Source of the DNA: Akebia trifoliata
Taxonomy: Eukaryota; Streptophyta; Magnoliopsida; Ranunculales; Lardizabalaceae
Length of the DNA: 64,000 nt
NCBI GenBank assembly: GCA_017979445.1
Contig: CM030714.1
Coordinates: 42,016,826 to 42,080,825, forward strand
Direction: 5' to 3'
The position numbers were made by a program, and so were the translations under genes. The notes under the pieces are model-generated. The model worked only from the letters and a program-made list of their open reading frames with translations, ran no database searches and was not told the DNA's origin. This document shows positions 43,521-57,095 of the stretch, piece by piece (the stretch's first letter is position 1; the number at the start of each line of letters is the position of its first letter).

Positions 43521-45897
43521 ATTCTTGATAATCTTTGAACCTGAAAATCTGGGACCGTTTCATTTTATCCATTTAAGGTATTTCTTTTCTGGGTTTTTTT
43601 TTTTATTAATTAAATTTATTTTTTTCTTAGATAAATTTATTTTTTGTTGTGAATTTCCTTTTAATAATCTCTATATTTCATTATATGTAAAAACAATGTT
43701 TTTATGTTATTCCTTAGATTTCAATTTGTTTGTTGATGTATTTTTCTCTGATTTTAGAAAAAAACCCATTCTAAAATAAAATTCTTCTTTGAAAATTTAC
43801 ATAATTCAATAAAATCATGGTTTTTTTTTTCCTGAGGTTGGGTATCTTTCTTCTTCTTCTTCTTCTTCTTTTTTCCCTAAAGGTTGTTATCTTTATTTTA
43901 TGGGTTTTTGATAGTTGATATATTTTTTTTTGTCATTGTTCATGATATTGCAAAAGTTCTGTTTTCTTTTGAAATCTAATTTTTTGAAGAAAAAAAAGTG
44001 TATAATCAGTTTTTTTTGTAGTATTTAATGTTCACATTATTTATGATGGATCTATTGTAGAACATAATTGAGTATTTTTAATAACTTGTTACAATTAAGT
44101 TAGCTCATGGAGCTCTATTGCTCTTAAATTTATATTGAGGAAGACTCAATCTTCTACTTCTAATTTTTACTTTTCCTTTGTCTTCTTGTTGCAAAAAGAA
44201 GCTTTTGTTAATGGGTATGCTTTATATCTATAGTATTTTTGTGATTGAGGTTGGAGTATTAAGTTCGAGGCTTTAAGTTAAACAAGAAATCAAAGCTACA
44301 TTATGGGTGATGTTTGTTTCTGTTTTCGTGTTGAGGGTTTTGAAGAATATGCAAATCCAAATAATTCTATTTATAAAAACCGCGTCGGTCTCAGATGCTT
44401 CATTTAGAATTGCATAAATGTGGTATGTTTTTCAAAGTTTTTCAGCTTCCTCTATGCTTAAATGGTGTCTACCAATAATTTTAGTAACATAGTCTTATAT
44501 CGTGGTTCGGTATATATGCTCTTTACTGATATTTTATTTACTAAATTCCAATGCACTGTTTGGGGGCCATCCGAATTTATTGTAAAGCTTTTATCTTGTA
44601 TTGTAATTTAGTGATGAAAAAGCAAATGAATTATGGGTAATGAGGCCATGGCATTTAAACATCCCTCTTCATTTTATTTCCTTTTAACTATCTCAGGTAT
44701 ATAGAACGTCTATTTTCAACTTAAGTATCCATGTATCAGTGACAAATAGTTAGATTGTCCAGTTGGCTGTCCTAGTTGGTTTTATAGGGAAATTTCAGAT
44801 TGCTCACTTTTGAATTCATGGTTTTCATTGAAGAGAGCCTCACTAGATGATATGGCGTGAAAGGAGAGAAAGGGAGAGAGTGTATGTGTGCAGAAAAGGG
44901 TTAAGAAGGGGAACATCGTTTTTGCTAGGGTTTTCACATTTTGTTAGTGCAAGACTTTGGAGATTACGGCATTTAGGGCTTTTATGTTTCTAATATAACA
45001 GGTATTTTCAATATTTTAATTTTTTTGCTTAGAAAAGGGAAGCTTGAAAACTCAATTAGTAGAAAATCTTAGGTTGCTTTTATCAAATTTCCAGTATCTT
45101 CTCTAAGATTTTTTTATTTTATTTGGGTGGGGGGGGGAGTGAGTTTCCCCATCATATCTTTGCTTGTTTGATGGTTGCAAAATTTTTGCAAGCCATAACT
45201 TAACATTTCCTTTATATATATATATATATTTTCAAATTATAAAGGATATTAGACCAAGAATGATGGAGAGCCCATTATGGGGACATTTTTGTTGGCTGAA
45301 TACTTGACCTATAAACACTGTAAGCTTAGATTTGAATCACTTATCCCATTGAAATAGATGAATTGCATACCCTCTTGAAGTACGAAATCTTTAGGTTCTT
45401 ATAAATTTGAATATAAGGAACCTGATTAGTGATATGCTACATTTTAGGATCTTTATCTAACTCTTGATAAGTATTAAATATTAGTTTGAAGATTTTTAAG
45501 TTTGTTATATGGGAGGAAAACTTAATTATGTTTAAATGATGTCAGAATATAAATGAGATGTTATGTGGATGTGTTATATATATACGATATAATGTGGATG
45601 TTGGATTGTGTATTATGCCGATATTTTCTTTATCAGAAAATTTTCATATGTCTATTTTTAATAGGAGATGCTACCGAAATTTCTATAGAATTATAAATTT
45701 TATATAATTATAAATTTTTAATTAAATAATTATTTTTATAATTTTTTAATATAAAGGTATTCTAGTCATTTTTTGTGCATTCTGGGTGCATTATTAACAT
45801 TAAGGGTATTCTGATCATTTTACCCTAATACAGCAACATCTAACAGTTATATCAAACAATAATTACCAGATTATGGTGTAGATATGAGAAATGTTCA
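43521..45897. other. No gene seen; AT-rich intergenic DNA
   Basis: Long T-rich stretches, a TTC repeat (43849-43871) and poly-T/poly-G runs (G run at about 45129-45137). Open frames are low-complexity. Nothing resembles an exon, tRNA or miRNA. Confidence 0.5.
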
Positions 45898-46905
45898 TCT
45901 TTGAACCTCAATGCTACGTTGTTTGGAGTCGCCACTATTCTTTTTTAGAAATGGGTGTGAATGGGCACCCGAATCAATTCTTTTGAAAATCATTTTTTAT
46001 GGCATTGTAATGACTCTCAATCATAGAAAAGGTATGGTCTACCTAAGATATAGGTAAGGGGATTCGATTAGAGAATGAGGAAGGTGTTAAGCACCCCATT
46101 CTCTCCACCTAAGGTGGTTACCTTGAAATTTGACCACTTTTTGAAAAGATTAACATAACAAAATTGCATGAAATGCATGGAGTGGGTGTGTGCACTTAGT
46201 GAGTATGTACCTCTTTGAAAGAAGATTTGATGTTAATATTGACATAAGAAATATCCTATAGAGAGGATATTCTATGGAGTTAACACACTTTTGCATGAGT
46301 TGAGATGTTGGTTTAAGATTTTAGAAAAATTCCATGATTGAAATTCCCTTAAATCCATAACCTTAATGTATGCATACTTAGCTAGAAACTTAGTGTTTTA
46401 GCCCCATCAAGAGAGCTACACAATTCTTCATCATAGCCAAACATGTGTGATGTGTGTGCATAGTGTACATTATGATGCATGATATGGGAATGGGTCAAAA
46501 AAGGCTTCAACCTCCATACTTTCGACCAAATCGCCTCAAGCATTCCATGCCCAAGGTTGAGGTTCAATCTACTCGGGATGAAGGAGGGTTCTCCATTACA
46601 TCCTAAAAGCTTCTAAAAATAAAAAGGGAGGGATAGAAGAAGAATATGTAAGTTAAAAGATAAATAAATAACTGTTGTCCCACCTTGTCCCTTTTGGAAG
46701 TCTTGAATGAACTTGAGCTTGAGAGATGCACTTGAGAGTTGAAGGGTGGAGTTGAAGGGTGAGAGAGTTGAAGGTTAGGAGATGATAGATGAGTAGAGAT
46801 TTTGGTAAAGTTTTAGGTTGAGAGATGGGGGCTTTAGAGTATGAATTGTTCTTAAAAAATAAAGGTATTTATAGAGTTTTTGGAGAACTTTTGGGGATAA
46901 AGTGG

Positions 46906-48608
46906 TGTAGACACCCCATTTTTGCATCCGCCTGATTAATCAACACGTCAACCCGATCGCAATGATTCCCAATCATGGATGTTATTTCTATTGCTTTATT
47001 TTGTTACCAGATATGTTTCAGAAATCCGGATGAGGTATCTCGAATTGACAAAACCTTAGAAACCACGCTACGCTAGGAAAATACGACCCTAGAAACATAG
47101 AAATCATCATCTTACAAACCAAAAAGAAGCTTCACGATAAAAATCACTAAAAATTGACCAAATTACCAAAATACCCATAACCTCAAAACAACGTTAGAGC
47201 CTACGTTACGCTTAGGAAAACCCATTCGAACATATAAAATGACAAATCGGAATCAAATAAATCATTTCACCAATTTTAACAAAATTTGATAAAATTATGA
47301 AAATGCCCCTCATAAAGTTCACAATCATTTCACATAAAATTTTTCATAAATGACACAAACCAACATTCTCATTGAATTCCTTACGAAAATCCGATTCTAA
47401 AACATCCTAGAACATTAAAAACCGACTTGAAACGTGAAAAGTCCTCTCCGGGGTAAAACGATAATTTCACAATTTACATAATTAAAAAATTCGAAATTAA
47501 TAAATAAAATATTAAATAATTAAAGTGAAACATTGATGAAATTAATTTAAAATTTTGAACCTAAAAAATCGATCAATCGGACTTTCAGGCAAAATTGTTG
47601 AGGGTTCGTGAGATATTTCTTTAAGGACCCCTCCATTTAGGGGTCCAAAGAATTAAAGAAATAATGGAAGGGGGTTCTCCAAAAATTAAAAGTAAATCAA
47701 GCAAGACTGAAGTCAAGGTATTAAAGTCAATTAAGTGAGACTGAAGTCAAAATTAAAGTCAATTAAGCAAGACTGAAGTCAAGATATTAAAAGTCAATCA
47801 ATTAAGACTAAAGTCAAAACATCAAAAGTCAATTAAATAAGACCAAAAGTCATAATAGAATTCTAATTAAATAATAACTCTATCTAATAGAATTCTAACT
47901 TAAAAACAATTCTACCTAAAACAATTTTAACTAAAACACAACTCTAATTAAAAGATCTCTAATTAAACACTAACTCTATCCAAATCAACCCTAAAAAACA
48001 TCTATAAATAGAGGTGCTCACACTCTATTTTCGTATCAAATCATAAACCCTAAGAGAAGTAGGTCTAGAAGCTCCCCTAGCCCCCCATAAACCCTAGTTT
48101 TGGAGTCCCAACTCCTTACCTAACATCCCTCCTTCAATTTTAGTCTAGAAAACACCTAAAATCCCTCCAAAAACACTCCCAAATCCGTAACAAACTTGAA
48201 GAGTTCAGATCCAAAAACAAGGAGATACCTTGATCTAGGAGATCCGAAGTCAAATCCGGAGACAGAACGAAGTAAGGGAGTACAGTACAAGGAGCTCTTT
48301 TTATCAGATCTGAGGGAACAAAATCCTTGCTATCGAAAAGGTATGTAATTTTTTTATTTTATCTAGGTTTTTAGCAATGTGATATATTTGGGAAGTTAGT
48401 AGAGACCGGCTTTGGCCGGGCGGGGTTGGTGCCTAACACCTTCCAACCCCGTAACATGATCCCCAAATTCAGATTTTTTGGGGTAGATTAGTTCTTTTTA
48501 TCCATGTTAGAGTCAGTTTGGTTCCTAGACCACAATAACTAGGTGGCGACTCCAAACCTCAAGAGTCAAAAGCGGATCCACGCAACCCGCGGATCGAGGG
48601 CGCTTTCA
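46906..48608 (+). repeat. 5' LTR of the LARD element
   Basis: It starts TGTAGACACCCCATTTTTGC and ends GGGCGCTTTCA. TATAAATAGAGGTGC (about 48004) is a good core promoter candidate. A cluster of AAGTCAATTAAG/ACTGAAGTCAA short repeats lies at 47690-47850. Confidence 0.95.
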
Positions 48609-48609
48609 G

Positions 48610-48628
48610 TGGCGACTCCACTGGGGAC
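48610..48628 (+). other. Primer binding site of the LARD element
   Basis: TGGCGACTCCACTGGGGAC starts one base after the LTR. The TGGCGACTC start implies a tRNA ending GAGTCGCCA. This type of site is reported for Tat/Ogre elements as tRNA-Arg-like; I have not checked it against tRNA sequences. Confidence 0.75.
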
Positions 48629-48860
48629 TATTGAGGATCAAACTTGAAAAACCCCAAGTATGGGAGCATTGCCAAGATGACCTAGTTTTTTTTTATTTAG
48701 TTGTATTTATTTTATTTATTTTTTCTCTTTATTTATTTTTTTATCTTGATTGTAGATGATTTTGGGTATTGCATTTTTTTTCCAATTAAGGATCACTTTT
48801 TGATGACTCCTAAATAATGAAAGATTCAAATTAACCTATGAAAATGATGGAATGATGGAG

Positions 48861-49615
48861 GTTGGACAGAAATATTAAAACGTTTTTAGAGAATATTCTA
48901 GCGAGAATTAAGTATGGGAGCCTCTTAATAAAATATAGATCTCGTCGAGTAAATTAATTTAGAATCTGAGTTCGCTCAATTTCGTTATCGGAAGCCTTAG
49001 TTATCATCGATGCAAGTTCAATCTGTAAATCTGGAATTATTTCTGAATGAAAGTTGGGACAACAACGTTAAAACTTTTTTACAGAATATTCTAGTGAGAA
49101 TTAAGTCTGGGAACCTTTAATAAAACGTAGATCTCGTCGAGTAGATTAATTTAGAATCTGAGTTCACTCAATTTCGTTATCGGAAGCCTTAGATATCATC
49201 GATGCAAGTTCAATTTGTAAATCTGGAATTATTTCTGAATGAATGTTGGGACAGCAACGTTAAAATTTTTTTATAAAATATTCTAGTAAGAATTAAGTTT
49301 GGGAACCTATTAATAAAATGTAGATCTCGTCGAGTAAATTAATTTAGAATCTGAGTTCACTCAATTTCGTTATCGGAAGCCTTAGATATCATCGATGCAA
49401 GTTCAATCTGTAAATCTGAAATTATTTTTGAATGAAAGTTGGGATAGCAACGTTAAAATTTTTTTTACAGAACATTCTGGTGAGAATTAAGTCTAGGCAC
49501 CTCTTAATAAAATGTAGATCTCATCGAATAGATTAATTTAGAAGTTGAGTTCACTCGATTTCGTTATCGGGAGCCTTAGATATCATCGATGCAAGTTCAG
49601 ATTGTATTTTCCTAA
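48861..49615 (+). repeat. 192-bp tandem repeat, four units, in the LARD interior
   Basis: Units start at 48861, 49053, 49245 and 49438 (GTTGGGACAGCAACGTTAAA). Shared landmarks are TAGATCTCGTCGAGTA, TTCGTTATCGGAAGCC and ATCATCGATGCAAGTTC. The first unit is the most diverged. Confidence 0.92.
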
Positions 49616-52600
49616 TTTACAGAAAATCTGAATTTATCTAATGTTGGCACAATTAATGTTCTTGAGAGTGAGCTCATCTCAACATTGTCATTCTATCATC
49701 AATGTAACACCTATTGGAATCTCGATTTATTTTGGATCACCCAAAAGTGATCATTGATTGGACCTAAAAATTATAAAAATTATGCCTATTGCAATGTTTG
49801 TTTGATCATTATCATATGCCATATTTATTGATTAATTTACCATGATCTTGCTTGAAATACATGATTGATGTTGATCGTAATGTTAATGTGCTTATGTGAT
49901 GGGAATAATGTGATCTTAATTGAATATTCATATGATTTGAATGATTTTTGTTTTGATTAATGTATGATTGGTTTGATTGGATCCATGGGCCCATTTGTTT
50001 GAAAAAGGTCTCGGGCACACCCCACCCTGTTTTGCACACACCACATGCACGTTTACTGTTTTACTCACTTACACGTCCCATTTAGCCAACGTGACACTAG
50101 TGCGTGGCCCGGTCTCTTCGAAGATGCGACGTCATTCATGAAACCCACAACTCCAGTCACGTACCTTAGGGTATATCAAACTGGGGGCATCGATACCATC
50201 TGGTCAGGTGATTCTGAGAAGTATATTGATGCACCCAAGCTGGAGCGACCTGAGCCTTTGACCTATTGTAAGCCACACAGTCACATGTCCCGATTGCCAA
50301 CGTAGTACTAGTACGTGGTCGATCCCCTCGTGGGATGCCAAACCATTTATGAAAGCTACAACTCTTGATTCGTACCCGTAGGTATAAAAGATAGTCTAAG
50401 TATATCAATTGCACTTTTTGGTCAAAACCGGTGCCTAAGCAAGATCTTGCCCCGCTGTACCTTACTGTACGAGGGGGATAGACTACGTCTATTCTAGACG
50501 AGAGATATTTAAGTGGGTCCTTGCTCAGCATTGTGCGCCACCTCTCAACTAGAGATCGAATTGGCTGTTTTTGACTTCAGAGAAGTGAGTTGAAGTTTTA
50601 GATTATCACCTATACGGTATATCAAACCAAGTCACCACGTATCGAGAGGTATATAGGTGTGCTTGGGCAAGGGTGGCTAGATAAAAATGCATTGCACGTA
50701 ATAAACCTAGAGTCTAGAAGCCTTCCTATAGGTCACGACCCGAATTGACTATGGGTGTTCCTGGGTTGCTTTATTCAATCCAACCAACAGGTAGGTGGGC
50801 AGACCGGTCTAGAATAATCAAACAAAACCCGCAATATCGGTCCGACCTAATCCGTGAAATGTACCGATTAATTTGAATCACTTAAACCAGTTGGCCCAAT
50901 TGACAAATGGATCAAACTGATCAATACCAAATCAGTTGGACTAATTGGTTTCACTTTTAAAGATCCAGACCACTTTATATAGAAAGATTCGATTTTAGGA
51001 TCAAATTAATTTGTCTGATCAAAGGTTCAATCCTATTCAGGGGTAGACCCGTGCCTAATCTTTCTCACTTTCTTGGTCACCATAGACTTATAGTGCATTT
51101 GAATTCGATATTTCCCATCGAACTTGAACTATTCTATATCGAAACTTTAATCATGTGGTTAAGAGTCAAACCTTTAGAGTCAATGGTTAACCTTGGTTTA
51201 CTTCCAATCGGGTGATAATTGGTCCCAAATATTTTAAATCCTCATCTATGTCATTTTGGGTCCGTCAAAAGAGTCGTCTAGTCAAAGTACCAATGTTAAG
51301 TTCAAGTAGTCCATCCACCCAAAAGGACCTTCTTTCTTTGTAGATAATGTCCCTGAGTTTTCTTTGAGTTTCAATCCAGTTTTGGTCATTCTTTAAATCC
51401 AGTAGTCGAGTTTGTCAATCAATGTTTTTCAATCCAATAAAATATAGAAGCTTCTGATTATCATACGTGTAATAATGATTTGAGTATAATATCTAACATG
51501 AGGATTGACTTAGAGCTCACTAATCAAACTTAATAAATATTGGAATTAAAGAGTACACTTAAGAAGTGCAAATGGGTACTACATTTTCTTTAGCAGAACA
51601 TGAGAAGAATAATAAATTTACTTGAGAAATTCAACAACGTTCCTTGCATGGTCTCGTGAGAATACATGGATGGATTGCACCAAAATAGATCAAATCCTAA
51701 AGTTGAGGGTGAACTTCAAAATCAAAGATTATCAAGAATGATGTAATTGAAACCATCAACTAAGGTGTTAAGATCTACAAGAAAGGATTCATCATATTTT
51801 TCACTTAAGAAAGAAGAGTTCTCATTCGCGAAAGAATATAAGATTTTTTCGAAGTTTGGAAAAGGTTGAACGAGTCAACGTCAAATACAAAGAAGTCAAT
51901 CACACTCAACTTTGTAAAAGAAGACTGAAGATTTCTTTTTATCAGAAAAAGACTGAAGATTATTCATTCTTAGAAGAAGATTGAAGATTACTCATTTTCA
52001 GAAAGAAGACCTTGCTTGACAGAGCAATCCAAATATCAAATTCTTGAAATTTTGACCAAGTCGAGCAGCATTCACAAAAGGAGGCCTTCATTGGTCGAAC
52101 CATTTTCCTGTCTTACCAAGATGAAGATAACCTTCTTTAGCCCCTCGCAGCCTTTAAAAAAAATCAATAGCATTTTTTTTCTAAACCACGCCGACCAACC
52201 TTGAGAGGGAATCTTAGTATGAACTACGTTTTGACCTGATCACAAAAGAAAAAATAAATATATTTGGGGTACGTAGGCAACCTGAGAAATTACTTCAGGT
52301 CCGGTCATGAAAAAATATATTCTCTTAAGGAAAGTATCATCCAAAAGGAAAATCCCCTATTAAAAGGTTCAAAAGAAGATAATGCCAAACTAGGGGCATT
52401 AGCAAAAAAAAAAAAAAGAATGTAAAACTAGGGGCATTTAGAAAAAAAATCAAAATAATTGATAGAAAAAAGAGAATATAAGACTAGGGGCATTTTGGGA
52501 AGTTGAGCCTTATATCTTTTCTTTCTAAGCCATATCCTAAGCCCACCTATTAAGTCCTCTTGAATGCTAATTGACTCGGTTAAGGTGCAGGGAACTGAGA

Positions 52601-53470
52601 AGTTGTCGAGTTGGTTATACAAGATCATCAAGAAAAAAAAGAGAAGCCCGCTAAGTCGAAAACCTGAAAAGGCGACTTAGGCCAAATTTAGGGCATAACC
52701 ATAAAAAAGAAAGTCTGCTAGGTTGAAAACCTAAAAAGGCGACCTAGGCAAAAATCAAGGCATCATCAGAAAAAGAAAAATAAAGCCCGCTAGATTGAAA
52801 ACCTGAAGAGGCGATCTAGGTAAAAATTAGGACATCATCAAATGAAAGGAAAAGTCTCATCAAGAAGAAAAATTCAGAAGAAGCAAGCTTGTACAGAAAT
52901 TACAGAACCATTCAAGCCACGATATTTGTCTTTTAGCCAAGAGCTCACATCCGATGAAGACAATATTGAAGTCGAAAAAAATCAGAAGTCATCTTGAACA
53001 TTGTAGGATCTTCAAAAGTATGTTTACTTGTTCAAGTGTTCGCTAATGGAAGATGTAGAATCATCAACCACTTTGAAGAGGAAGATCTTCTATTCTAATA
53101 TTTATTAAGATTTTTTAAGTCTAGCTCAAGCATTTTTCAAAAGAAATTCTAAAGAAAATGATCAATTCTTTATTGCACATATGATAATCTTAAGAATCTT
53201 AAATTTAAGAGAATGTAGTTCTTCTATCTGTCATACATCAGAGTTTATTTTTCAAGCGTAATCCATTCTATCAGTCTCGTAGTCAAGTTCCATTAAAGCG
53301 AACCTTGGAACTAGGGGCATTTTTGAAAGTCATTTAATTCCAAAGTTTTGTTCTTAATCACATGATAAAAATAAAAACTTATTTAAAAGTCCGATAAAGT
53401 CAATGATAATTATGAATCCAAATACATGATAAGCTAATAAATGCCTGATCTTTCAAACTTTGAGTTCGAT
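49616..53470 (+). other. Non-coding interior of the LARD element
   Basis: No coding domain. Two diverged copies of a roughly 190-bp block are at about 50088-50180 and 50295-50390 (ACTAGTGCGTGG / ACTAGTACGTGG). A hairpin-like GGTACGTAGGCAACCTGAG...CTTCAGGTCCGGTC is at 52270-52310. A 14-bp phrase AACTAGGGGCATTT recurs at 52389, 52427, 52484 and 53308. A CCCGCTA-GTTGAAAACCTGAAAAGG unit occurs three times at 52648-52815. Confidence 0.7.
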
Positions 53471-54440
53471 TTTGAATCATAGAATCAATTAATAGGATTG
53501 TTTAAGTTCCTATAAACTAAGCCCGAGAAACGTGACTTAGTAAGTTCGAGTCCGAGAAACGAGACTCCAACTTTTTGAATCATAGAATGAATAGGCTTTT
53601 TTAAGTGCCTATAAACCTAAGTTCGAGTCCGAGAAACGAGACTCCAACTTTTTGAATCATAGAATGAATAGACTTTTTGAAGTGCCTACAAAACTAAGTT
53701 CGAGTCCGAAAAACGAGACTCCAACTTTTTGAATCATAGAATGAATAGGCTTTTTGAAGTGCCTACAAACCTAAGTTCGAGTCCGAGAAACGAGACTCCA
53801 ACTTTTTGAATCATAGAATGAATAAGCTTTTTTAAGTACTTATAAACCTAAGTTCGAGTCTTAGAAATGAGACTCCAACTTGTTGAATTATAGAATGAAT
53901 AGGCTTTTTGAAGTGCCTACAAACCCAAGTTCGAGTCCAAGAAACGAGACTCCAACTTTTTTAATCATAGAATGAATAGGCTTTTTGAAGTGCCTACAAA
54001 CCTAAGTTCGAGTCCGAGAAACGAGACTCCAACTTTTTGAATCATAGAATGAATAGACTTTTTGAAGTGCCTACAAACCTAAGTTCGAGTCCAAGAAACG
54101 AGATTCCAATTTTTGAATCATAGAATGAATAGGCTTTTTGAAGTGCCTACAAACCTAAGTTCGAGTCCGAGAAACGAGACTCCAACTTTTTGAATAATAT
54201 ATAGGCTTTTTGAAGTGCCTATAAACCTAAGTTCGAGTCCGAGAAACGAGACTCCAACGTTTTGAATCATAGGCTTTTTGAAGTGCCTATTAACCTTAGT
54301 TCGAGTCCGATAAACGAGACTCCAATTTTAATAGGATTGTTTAAGTTCCTGTAAACCTTAGCCAGAGTCCGAGAAACGAGACTCCAGCTTTGTTTGAAAT
54401 CATTTTGAATTAATAGGATTGTTTAAGTTCCTTAGCCTGA
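53471..54440 (+). repeat. 77-bp tandem repeat, about twelve units, in the LARD interior
   Basis: Starts of GAATCATAGAATGAATA at 53577, 53654, 53731 and 53808 show an exact 77-bp period; the series goes on to about 54250 and decays beyond. Each unit includes AAGTTCGAGTCCGAGAAACG and ends GAGACTCCAAC, so GAGTC and GACTC can pair around a 10-nt loop. Confidence 0.93.
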
Positions 54441-54913
54441 GAAGCTTTGGCTACAATAGGCTCCAGTCTGATAAATGAGACTCAAACTTTTTCGAACTCT
54501 AAAGAAGAATTTCAAATGTTATAACTCCAATTACCTTTGTTAAACCTTGCTATGATTGTTTTCGTTGTATAAGTGCATCTCAATTTTGAATCATTATTGT
54601 CAGTGAGAGAAGATCTCTAGGACCTGGCACATTTTTACTCAGTTTCACACAACATCACACCATTGCACACACGTACACTTTTGTATTAGTGAGGGAGAAT
54701 TTTCTAAAATTCGAGGATCTGACATCGTCAGTGAGAGTTAAAGCTCGAGGACCTGACAAATTTTTAGTTCGAGGAGAGTTTTACCCTCAAGGATCCGAAC
54801 GCCCCGACGAATTGCTAAATCAGGCTGTAAAATGAACTGTCAATAGCTTTGGCATTCGGATATCGCACTATCTACCAAAATAGATTTGCTATCTAGTTTG
54901 CTTCAACCCTCTG

Positions 54914-54928
54914 CCAAAGAGGGGCATC
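54914..54928 (+). other. Polypurine tract of the LARD element
   Basis: CCAAAGAGGGGCATC immediately precedes the 3' LTR. The form GGGGCATC-TGTAGACACC is the usual arrangement in this LTR class. Confidence 0.85.
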
Positions 54929-56664
54929 TGTAGACACCCCATTTTTGCATCCGCCTGATTAATCAACTCGTCAACCCGATCGCAATGATTCCCAATGATG
55001 GATGTTATTTCTATTGCTTTATTTTGTTACCAGATGTGTTTCAGAAATCCGGATGAGGTATCTCGAATTGACAAAACCTTAGAAATCACGCTACGCTAGG
55101 AAAATACGACCCTAAAAACATAGAAATCATCATCTTGCAAACCAAAAAGAAGCTTCACGATAAAAATCACTAAAAATTGACCAAATTACCAAAATACCCC
55201 TAACCTCAAAACAACGTTAGAGCCTACGTTACGCTTAGGAAAACCCATTCGAACATATAAAATGACAAATCGGAACCAAATAAATCATTTCACCAATTTT
55301 AACAAAATTGATAAAATTACGAAAATGCCCCTCATAAAGTTCACAATCATTTCACATAAAAATTTTCATAAATGACACAAACCAACATTCTCATTGAATT
55401 CCTTACGAAAAGCTGATTCTAAAACATCCTAGAACATTAAAAACCGACTTGAAACGTGAAAAGTCCTTTCCGGGGGTAAAACGGTAATTTCACAATTTTC
55501 ATAATTAAAAAATTCGAAATTAATAAATAAAATATTAAATAATTAAAGTGAAACATTGATGAAATTAATTTAAAATTTTGAACCTAAAAAATCGATCAAT
55601 CGGACTTTCAGGCAAAATTATTGAGGGTTCGTGAGATATTTCTTTAAGGACCCCTCCATTTAGGGGTCCAAAGAATTAAAGAAATAATGAAAGGGGGTTC
55701 TACAAAAATTAAAAGTAAATCAAGCAAGACTGAAGTCAATGTATTAAAGTCAATTAAGTGAGACTGAAGTCAAAATTAAAGTCAATTAAGCAAAACTGAA
55801 GTCAAGATATTAAAAGTCAATCAATTAAGACTAAAGTCAAAACATTAAAAGTCAATTAAATAAGACCAAAAGTCATAATAGAATTCTAATTAAATAATAA
55901 CTCTATCTAATAGAGTTCTAACTTAAAAACAATTCTACCTAAAACAATTCTAATTGAAATACAATTCTACCTAAAACAATTTTAACTAAAACACAACTCT
56001 AATTAAAAGATCTCTAATTAAACACTAACTCTATCCAAATCAACCCTAAAAAACATCTATAAATAGAGGTGCTCACACCCTATTTTCGTATCAAATCATA
56101 AACCCTAAGAGAAGTAGGTCTAGAAGCTCCCCTAGCCCCCCATAAACCCTAGTTTTGGAGCCCCAACTCCTTACCTAACATCCCTCCTTCAATTTTAGTC
56201 TAGAAAACACCTAAAATCCCTCCAAAAACACTCCCAAATCCGTAACAAACTTGAAGAGTTCAGATCCAAAAATAAGGAGATACCTTGATCTAGGAGATCC
56301 GAAGTCAAATCCGGAGACAGAACGAAGTAAGGGAGTACAGTACAAGGAGCTCTTTTTATCAGATCTGAGGGAACAAAATCCTTGTTATCGAAAAGGTATG
56401 TAATTTTTTTATTTTATCTAGGCTTTTAGCAATGTGATATATTTGGGAAGTTAGTAGAGACCGGCTTTGGCCGGGCGGGGTTGGTGCCTAACACCTTCCA
56501 ACCTCGTAACATGATCCCCGAATTCAGATTTTTTGTGATAGATTAGTTCTTTTTATCTATGTTAGAGTCAGTTTGGTTCCTAGACCACAATAACTAGGTG
56601 GCGACTCCCAAACCTCAAGAGTCAAAAGCGGATCCGTGCACCCCGCGGATCGAGGGCGCTTTTA
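54929..56664 (+). repeat. 3' LTR of the LARD element
   Basis: Near-identical to the 5' LTR, with the terminal CA mutated to TA (GCGCTTTTA). It is about 33 bp longer than the 5' LTR because of an extra AATTCTA-type unit near 55945. Confidence 0.95.
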
Positions 56665-56816
56665 AGTGGTCTAACCCTAAAAATAAAGAAAATGGACATG
56701 AGATTTAGGTTATTTCTTTTTGGATTGTTCATTTGTATGGGGGTAAAGATGACATTTGTGAAGAAATCCTAAAAGCATTCTTTGGTCCTTAATTTTTTGA
56801 TAAATAGAGGTGAGAG

Positions 56817-57095
56817 AACAAAAGTACTTTTAGGAGTGTGAATAAGGGAGTGACATGTGTAAAGGTGGAGTGGTAGGTAAAAAGTAGACTTTGGTTCATT
56901 TGTAAATAACTCATAAAGCAAGGGTGGAAGTGTATTTTTGAAATGGACCAATGGGAAAACAAAAGTACTTTTGGGAGGGTGAATAGGAGAATGACATGTG
57001 TAAAGGTGAAGTGGTAGGTGAAAAGTAGCCCTTGGTTCATTTGTAAATAACTCACAAAGCAAGGGTAGGAGTGTATTTTTGAAATTGACTAATGG
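56817..57095. repeat. 141-bp tandem duplication
   Basis: AACAAAAGTACTTTT...GTGTATTTTTGAAAT is present at 56817 and again at 56958, about 90 percent alike by eye. It belongs to the older G2 LTR. Two overlapping minus-strand frames here read as a duplicated peptide but only reflect the repeat. Confidence 0.88.

Larger units (their letters stand above)
46906..56664 (+). mobile_element. Complete non-autonomous LTR retrotransposon (LARD type, family G1)
   Basis: LTRs at 46906-48608 and 54929-56664 with AGTGG outside both (46901-46905, 56665-56669). A primer site TGGCGACTCCACTGGGGAC (48610-48628) follows the 5' LTR, and a purine tract AAAGAGGGGCATC precedes the 3' LTR. The 6.3-kb interior has no gag, protease, RT or integrase. 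It contains a 192-bp repeat (four units), a 77-bp repeat (about twelve units) and short repeats. LTR start, primer site and purine tract fit Tat/Ogre-like gypsy elements. It must have used proteins of an autonomous relative. Confidence 0.93.

Noticed and set aside
50045..50531. Overlapping frames of 86 and 121 codons in the LARD interior
   Set aside because: No family motif on either strand; they lie in a degenerate duplicated block of non-coding interior.
53590..54250. Series of tRNA T-arm-like GTTCGAGTCC motifs, a possible tRNA array
   Set aside because: The 77-bp units lack the other tRNA arms and box A. They are tandem repeats of the LARD.
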